Shown here piece after piece: positions 57,493-64,000 of a stretch of 64,000 bases of DNA. Below the pieces are notes generated by a model. That model saw nothing but the letters and a program-made list of their open reading frames with translations. It searched no databases and was not told where the DNA came from. Position numbers and translations under genes: made by a program. The stretch lies in contig NC_083880.1 in NCBI RefSeq assembly GCF_032452875.1, forward strand, positions 55,750,829 to 55,814,828, in the 5' to 3' direction. Every line of letters starts with the position of its first letter. Positions within the stretch are counted from its first letter, which is position 1. This stretch comes from Bos javanicus (Eukaryota > Chordata > Mammalia > Artiodactyla > Bovidae).

Positions 57493-57691
57493 TTTCTTTT
57501 CTTCACATGGTGATGAGGAGTGGGAGAGGGGTAGGGTCCTGTAGCCTGTGATTAGGTCTCTGTCTTCCGTGAGCTTCTGTCTCTAGACTGTGAACTCCTC
57601 CAGGGTTCTCATTGTTTTCTCTCCTTTGTTAGAGACAAAGGGGTGGGGTGGCAGGAAGAGATTGAAGTTGGTTGCTTCCTTTCCCTAGTCA

Positions 57692-57911
57692 TGTGTGTGT
57701 TTAAGTGCTCAGTCGTGTCCAACTCTTTGTGAGCCCAAGGACTGTATCCCTCCAGGCTTCTCTGTCCATGGGATTCTCCAGGCAAGAATACTGGAGTGGG
57801 TTGCCATGGTCTCCTCTAGGAGATCTTCCTGACCCAGGGATAGAACCCAAGTCTCTAATGTCTCCTGCCATTGGCAGGCGGGCTCTTAGCACTAGCACCA
57901 CTTGGGAACTC
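57692..57911 (-). mobile_element. Bov-tA SINE
   Basis: Antisense copy within L1M, with a short GT tail at the left. Confidence 0.93.
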
Positions 57912-58410
57912 TGTAGGTTAGGTTCTGGTTAACTAGTTTCCTTTGAGGTCGAATACTGTTAAGAAGAACAGAGTTCTCTGGAGCAGTCAAAAATGGTTCC
58001 TTTTCCCCTCGCCTTGCTGGAAGCATGAGGGGATTTTTCTCTGATATTTTTTACAAGAGAATAGTCAAGTTCTTGGAGGTGTATCTCACAATATGGTGGG
58101 GGACCTATAACCGGGTCCCTTGGGATTTCCACTCTCAGGGTCATTCACACTGGGCCAACCACCCCACGATTCATGAATTTCAGTTCAGGATCTCTTGCCC
58201 CTGCACTGGCTGCTGCCCTGGAGATGCTGGGACTTCCTGCATTTGTGCGTCTCTTCAACTTTGGTGGCAGCATTTGCCTGTGTCTCCCATTTTAAGAGCC
58301 AAGAAGAATTGCTGATTTTTCAGTGAGTTCACTTTTCACTTGTTAGTATGAAGTGGTGACTCCCAAGCTCCTTCCATGTAGAACTGGAATCTGGCCAGTT
58401 CTTTGTTAGT

Positions 58411-58649
58411 AAATATTTTTCCCTGATAAATGCCTGTAAATCCGTACCTTTGACTCTGAGCATCACTGGAACAGATCCTAGTGGCCCAGCTGGCGGACCG
58501 TGTTCCCTCTGTCTGTTACTGTTCATTGAGAGTGACCGTTCCCACTCTCTGACCCTTCCCCACAACCTTCAGACTTCCTCTGCTCTTTGTATCACATGAA
58601 ACATCCTTAGTCATCCATGGGGCTCACCTTCTGAGTGCACTAAGGTTCC
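58411..58649. other. Single-copy DNA
   Basis: Nothing recognised. Confidence 0.4.
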
Positions 58650-58725
58650 CAACTTCCAGGGGAGCAAACTGAGCTTCAGAGAGGTCACAGGCCCCTCAAA
58701 GTTACCTGGACAGCAAGCGGTCATT
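58650..58725 (-). repeat. MIR SINE scrap, antisense
   Basis: 'gagcaaactgagcttcagagaggtcacagg'-type sequence matches antisense MIR. Confidence 0.55.
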
Positions 58726-60034
58726 TGGCGTCCACCCCAGGGGCTACACGAGCCCAGCTGCCTGCTTTCCTGGAGGGGCCACTGCAGGGTGTGTGCGGGG
58801 GTGCTCCCAGCTGCCAGCAGCCAGCAAAACGGGCCTGAGAACAGGGCTTCTGATCCCGCTCCTGGGAAGCTAGGGTGAAATAATCAGGGCTATTTTTAAT
58901 GTGACATTTTATCATCTAATCTACGGAGGGGAATGTACGCAAGTTTCCAGAGTAACAATTTGGATGTCTTGTTTGGAATTAATATCTTGCAGCTCTTAAA
59001 GCCTTGGAAAAAAATTGAATATTAGTCAGGTATTTAGTTGCTAAGAGACGATGCAGAAGCAGCAGGCCTGTTCAGAGGAGACCATGGAAATGCCACTCAC
59101 CATGGGGTTTGAATCGCTAGGTTTGTAGAAACACAGCTCTATCCCTCCAACTACCAGGGCATTTTTTAAACAAAGAAGTTTCCTCTGACTCCTTTTCATG
59201 GTCCCCTCATTTCTACACTCAGTCCTGAAAGAACAAAGGCCAAGCCCAGACCTGCTCATGTCGGAGGAAGGAAGGGCAGGGGGATGGGAGGGTCTTTGCT
59301 CAGTGGGCACCGTGGTCCACTCCATCCTCCCCTCGCATCCCAGACTAGACTTGCAGGCCATGGTGTGGACCCTTGACCTGAGTTGGGACAATCAGATTCT
59401 GTACCCTGTGAATTTGGACCTGGGTCCAAGAGACTGTCAGATGGATGTCTCTCCAACACAAACAGACAGGACTGGGTGTCAGAGGTGACTGTGCGTACGC
59501 CCACTGGCTGGGAATCAGGTGGAGAGTGGGCGTGAATCTAGGTGTGCAGAAGCCCAGAGAGGCAGGTGGAGGGGCTGCTTCTGCCCAGCCTGCACCCTGC
59601 ATCCCTGGGTCCCGTGAGACATGGGGATCTTTGTCCTGGGTTCCACCTCTCCTGGCTTAGGCAAGCTCAAGAGGTTTTCTATTTCTTGTAACCAAAAAAT
59701 CCTAATTAATCTCCACCTGCTATTGGAGCATGCTCAGAAACACGCTGTCATCATCAGTGTTCTCCCTGGAGACACGGACGTGTGAGTCTCTGGTTTTCAA
59801 GCATCCGGAGTCTTAAATCCTGGACTCGATGCCACAGCCCCTCAGGGTTCTCTCAAATCCTAGTTAATCTCCTTCTATTTCTCCTTTCCTGGCACACCTG
59901 CCTTGGCCTCATCTCTGGAGCCCCAGGTGACATGAATCACTGTCTCTCTGCAGAAGGGACGCCGGCCGTCATCAGAAATGCAGGTTGCTGATAACTCAGA
60001 GTGTCCTGTGCGAAGGGGAGTCAACTGCGGGAGA
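58726..60034. other. Single-copy DNA, GC-rich
   Basis: Overlapping open frames of up to 116 codons on both strands; no domain. Confidence 0.4.
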
Positions 60035-60195
60035 GTAGTTAGGCTTGGAACTTGTTGAGGTCTGCATCCTGGCTCCATTATTCACAAGGCTTACGGCACT
60101 GGGCCCGTTATCTCACTTTTCTAAGCCTCACATTGTGCATCTGTGTGTGGAGGAAGATAATACTCTCTGGTCTTGAGGATAAAAGGAGGTGGTCT
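60035..60195 (+). repeat. MIR SINE
   Basis: 'catcctggctccattattca', 'cactgggcccgttatctcac' and 'gaagataatactctctgg' match sense MIR in order. Confidence 0.7.
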
Positions 60196-60204
60196 ACTGG
60201 TCTA

Positions 60205-60815
60205 CTACTGTCAGCTGAACTGAGTCATTCCCACCCCAGCCAAATGTTGGGGTCCTGGTCTCCAGGACCAGAGAATGTGCCTGTATTTGGAGAGGGGGCC
60301 CTTATAGAGGTAACTGAGTTAAAGTGAAGTCACGAGGGTAGATTCTAAAACAATGTGTCCTTATCAAAAGAGAGAGAGTTTAGGCAGAGGTAGGTGCCCA
60401 GGAGGCCTTCCCAGGTAGTGGTAAAGAATCTGCCTGCCAATGCAAGAGACACGAGAGATGTAGGTTGGATCCCTGGGTCAGGAAGATCCCCTGGAGGAGG
60501 AAATAGCAACCCACTCCAGTATTCTTGCCTGGAAAATCCCATGGACAGAGGAAGCTGGCGGGTCTCCAGTCCAAGGGGTCGCAAAGAGTCGACACGACTG
60601 AGCGACTGAGCACACAAGTAGGCACACAGGGAGAACGCTCTGCGAACATGGAGGGGAGACCCAGGGGACACAGGCACAAGTCAGGAACAGTGAAGATGCC
60701 AGCAAAGCAGCGGGAAGTGGGGAGAGGACTTGCGCACATGTTCTCTCACGGCCCTCAGAAGAAGCAGTCCTGTACGCACCTCAAGTCACTGCACATTCCA
60801 GCTGCAGTGTCTTCC
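60205..60815 (+). mobile_element. MLT1-type LTR, split by a SINE
   Basis: 'gaactgagtcattcccaccc', 'gtatttggagagggggccct', 'aagtgaagtcacgagggta' and 'gtgtccttatcaaaagag' lie left of a Bov-tA; 'ctctcacggccctcagaag' and 'cagctgcagtg' lie right of it. This is an old ERVL-MaLR solo LTR without coding sequence. Confidence 0.75.
60403..60618 (+). mobile_element. Bov-tA SINE inside MLT1
   Basis: Sense copy; GTAGG-type words flank it but the duplication is not clear. Confidence 0.93.
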
Positions 60816-62569
60816 AGCATTACCCTCTTCCCTCTGATCCTGAAGGGCCCCCCTCACCTGAAACCCCATGGGGAGTCTCTCCTTCCTTCCTGGGGAAGCT
60901 CTGAGGAATCCAGCAAGTCTCAGGATGCTCCAGTGGAGAAGCCAAGCCCTGAGCCACATGGAGCCATGACTTAGCGAGTTTCTGGAAGGTCCCCAGGTAC
61001 CCCGCTCCCTGCACTGCACCCACTGAAGACTGAATCCCTTCCATGTGACCCACAGAGGAGAGTCTGGGTCAGAGGCTGAAAGAATGAGAAGAGAGACCCC
61101 AGGAGGCGGACATGGGTCACCTCTGGAGGCTGTGGGACTAGAGGTAACAGGAGGGTGAGAGAAGCCATCTCCCTGAGTGCCTGGTGACCAGAGAAACACA
61201 GACCCGCAGCCAAGCCCTCACTCAACCCGTCCTCTGGACTCTGTGCCAGGCTGATTATTGAGTCTTGGGACATATTTTTATTTTAGCTGGTGATGCTTAT
61301 CTGTCCAGTCTTCCTTCCCAAAGTTCAGGGCATCTTCCTTCCTAAAGTAACAGGAAGAGCCTGCCTGCCTCCAGCTCAGAGAGGATTTTGAGGACCCAGG
61401 TCAAGAAGGCTAGGGAGGAGGGGAAGCCAGAGGGAGTAAGGAGGGCTGGGGAGGCCTGGGTACTGCTTTATGATGCCCTGGGCCATGCACTCTTCCAACC
61501 AGAGATCAGAGCAGCGGGTGCAGCCTATTGGGTTGCCTGCATCTCAGCTCGAGTCTCCTGGCTGACAAGCAAGAGACAGGGAGTTCAGCTTTTCCACGAT
61601 CCTGCCAGCCATCCCTGTCCCCCGGACCAGGGGGGTCAGCCGAGTGTCTCTGCAGCCTGGAGGTGAGCGCTGTCACCGCAGCCACTGCAGGTTCCCTGAG
61701 GTCTTTGAAGCCAGAGTCCTGCTCAAGCTCAGCCCTGCACCCACTGGAGAGAGAAGGACCGCCACTCTGACAAGGGCTCTGGACCGAGGGGGCACCACTC
61801 TGGCCCTTGTGGCCTCCTCTGACTTTCAAAGCTTATCACCTGGGATACTTGGAGTGACGTGCCCTGGAGGCCCTTCGCAGCAGCATCCAGAGGAAATGGT
61901 GGCCCCCCCCTACCCCGAATCTCCTTGCCTCCCTCCTCCCATCCCTTCAACTCACAGCCGCCAGTTTCCCATTTCTCCTCTCATGGCAGCACATCAAATT
62001 GTGAGCAGGTTAGTTATGCTTTATGAAAATGTTTCATATTCCCGAGATTCAAAACCGCCATCATGCAAGTCGTTCTCATGGAGATGGTGTAAACAAAGTG
62101 ACTTTCCCAGTGGTCACTCCAATCAGTGACATCTGGTGGGTGGTGAGGCTCCGGGACAAAGCAGTGAGGCAGCAAGACTCACAAAGTAATCTCTCACCCA
62201 TCCTTTCCCAGCCCGTTGGTCATCCTAAGCATCTTAGTAACAGGAATTTCTGTTCCAGAAACCTAGCTGGAGAGAAGACTCGAGGACATTCTAAAGCACA
62301 AGATTCTCCAACCTCTGATAAAATAAAACCCAGTGCAACCACTTCAGTATATTCATTCTCTTTGCTGTTAAGACAAAGCAACCCTAAATCATCACATTAA
62401 AAAAAAAAGAAAACAAACCACAAACTTTTTATCAAGGAAAACGGTAAATTCCCTGAATGATGTGTTTCTCCCTACCACAGGATGTGGGGGACAGCAATGT
62501 TTTCAGAGGTGGAATCTCAGCTAAGCAGCGAGAGGACCAGAGGATTGCCTCTGGTCATGCTGGTCCACT
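60816..62569. other. Single-copy DNA, GC-rich
   Basis: No repeat recognised. A 161-codon plus-strand frame (61644-62129) overlaps others and lacks domains. A run of A at 62398-62410. Confidence 0.4.
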
Positions 62570-63010
62570 GCATAATGGTCCCCAAAGGTGTCCATGTCCA
62601 ATTTCACGGAATCTGCGGTTGTGTCACCTGACTTGGCGAAGGGGCTTTGTAGATGTGCTCATGTTAAGGACCTGGATGTGGGAGTGGATCCTAGGTTATC
62701 TGCTAGCCTTGATGTAATCATAGGATCTTTATAAGAGGGAAGCAGGAGGGTCAGAGTCAGAGGGAGAGATGGGGAGATGCTGCATGCTGGCTTTGAAGAT
62801 GATAAGTCCATGAGTCCAGGGGTGTGAATGGCCCCTGGAAGCTGGAAAAGGCACAGAAAAGAATTCTCCCCTGGGGCCTGGAGCAGGATGCCGTTCCTCC
62901 TGCTCACACCTTGTTTCTGGGCTTCTGACCTCCAGAACTGGGAGCGGATGTGTCTGTGTTGCTCTAACGAGGTTGGTTGTGATTTCTTACAGCAGCGCAG
63001 GAAATAGGTG
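62570..63010 (+). mobile_element. MLT1-type LTR
   Basis: 'gcataatggtccccaaagg', 'ggggctttgtagatgtgct', 'ctttataagagggaagcagg', 'gaagctggaaaaggcac', 'cttctgacctccagaactgg' and 'ttcttacagcagcgcaggaa' occur in the order of an ERVL-MaLR LTR, nearly end to end. No internal viral sequence adjoins it, so it is a solo LTR. Confidence 0.85.
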
Positions 63011-64000
63011 CTGGAGTCCAGTGTGTACTCCACAGCTTTCCCTCCAGTCCTCTCCGCTCTTCCCTCCAAAAGTACAGTGGGACCAGCTAAGGGCTGAGGG
63101 CAAGGAGACAGAGGGCAGGAGGCGCTGACACGCACGGCCAAGAGCATTCTTCTTTATTCCCACTGGCTTCCTTCTCTTAGTCTCACATTTATCCAGTTGA
63201 AAAGCTAGGCGTTTGGGGCTGGGCTGCGTGATTCCCAGAGGTGTGGAAGGTCAGTGAGAGCAGAGGCTCGGTCTGTTTGTGCAGCCCACTACCCACCCAT
63301 CCCCCCCCAACACCTCCACCAAGGCACACGTGCAGATATACAGTAGGGTTTGTTGGTGAAGTGAAGGCATCCTGCTAGGCCCAGACTCTTGGCTGTATCA
63401 GGCCAGCAATTTGCTTGCATCCAGATCAAAAAGAAATAAAAATAATGCATTTAAGCAGTGTCAGTGTGCCTCCACCATGGGCAGCCAGGCTCCCACCTGC
63501 CCTTTCTCACCCCGTGTTTTTCTCCCATGCCCCAGGACAGCGGGACTTGCTCATCTGGGGGGAATTGCCTTCCTGTGGGAGTCCTGGCTGAATCTGATAT
63601 CCTAAACATTTTCATTAAGGGCATTCTTTAAGGTATGCATTATCACCCTGGGCAGCAAGTGCCAGGCTGCTCAGAGTGAATTACTATGGTTAGCACCTGA
63701 GCTCCTGCAGCATCGCTGCAGACCTGCATACAATTCAAACCATTTCAGGCACTCAGGGAGAACTCAGCCTTTTGGAATCATCCCAGGCTATCACACAGGC
63801 TGAGCTGGTGGGCCCGTGCTGTGTTTCAAGGGACAGTGACCTGCCCAGGGGGTGATGACATTGCATCATATCTGTCCTAGATCAGACCAGACCTGAAACT
63901 CACCTGCTTTGAGCTAAGACCTTGCTTTCATTCTATCCCTTATAAAGTATCTTGAATGGTGTGGCATTTGCAGCATCAACTTCTCTACTCTACGGTGAGG
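63011..64000. other. Single-copy DNA to the window end
   Basis: C run at 63301-63308. Nothing else recognised. Confidence 0.4.

Larger units (their letters stand above)
54496..58410 (-). mobile_element. Ancient L1M element, antisense
   Basis: After removing four SINE loci, the sequence runs as the reverse complement of an old L1: ORF2 start with endonuclease (54700-55790), then upstream sequence (56083-57276), then the 5' region ending with 'gtgtatctcacaatatgg' and 'gtggtgactcccaagctcc' (57493-58400). No frame is intact. It overlaps in content with 7600-8040, the same family in the same orientation. Confidence 0.75.

Noticed and set aside
1..64000. A novel multi-gene or defence-type system
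   Set aside because: No gene cluster, operon-like arrangement or conserved coding frame is present. The content is mammalian single-copy DNA and transposable elements.

Overview
This window reads as non-coding nuclear DNA of a ruminant, most likely a bovid. The diagnosis rests on lineage-specific repeats: tRNA-Glu-derived Bov-tA SINEs and dimeric Bov-A2 SINEs, BovB (RTE-clade) LINEs including a piece with a readable reverse transcriptase, the ruminant L1 (L1-BT type) 3' end, and CHR-type SINEs shared by whales, hippos and ruminants. These sit among much older mammalian repeats (L2, MIR, L1M, MER5-like, MLT1-like LTRs). Species within ruminants cannot be fixed from the sequence alone.

I found no convincing cellular protein-coding gene, no exon set, and no rRNA, tRNA or snRNA gene. 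The only recognisable protein homology is to retrotransposon reverse transcriptase and endonuclease, all broken. Many short open frames are shadows of SINEs.

Layout. 1-1.46 kb: single-copy DNA with L2 and MER5-like fragments. 1.46-8.04 kb: a degenerate antisense L1M element carrying a nested stack of younger insertions (BovB, an older ruminant/artiodactyl L1 tail, Bov-tA, Bov-A2, L1-BT, and a possible LTR). 8.15-13.98 kb: BovB, L2, MIR, L1M and Bov-tA copies. 14-32 kb: mostly single-copy DNA with scattered SINEs, one BovB, one CHR-2-like SINE and an LTR-like repeat. 32.29-34.30 kb: a 2.0 kb 5'-truncated ruminant L1 with perfect 12-bp target-site duplications. 34.3-45 kb: mostly single-copy DNA with a strong G-quadruplex motif, two BovB pieces and SINEs. 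45.2-54.5 kb: two older L1 tails, a hAT-like miniature DNA transposon with a perfect 8-bp duplication, and two stretches that look like candidate conserved regulatory DNA. 54.5-58.4 kb: a second antisense L1M (endonuclease to 5' region) with four SINE loci in it. 58.4-64 kb: GC-richer DNA with MIR fragments and two MLT1-like LTRs.

Nothing here behaves as a coordinated gene system. The interest lies in the insertion history, which target-site duplications let one read base by base, and in a few repeat-poor stretches that may be regulatory. Family names were assigned by eye from remembered consensus sequences, without a database search.
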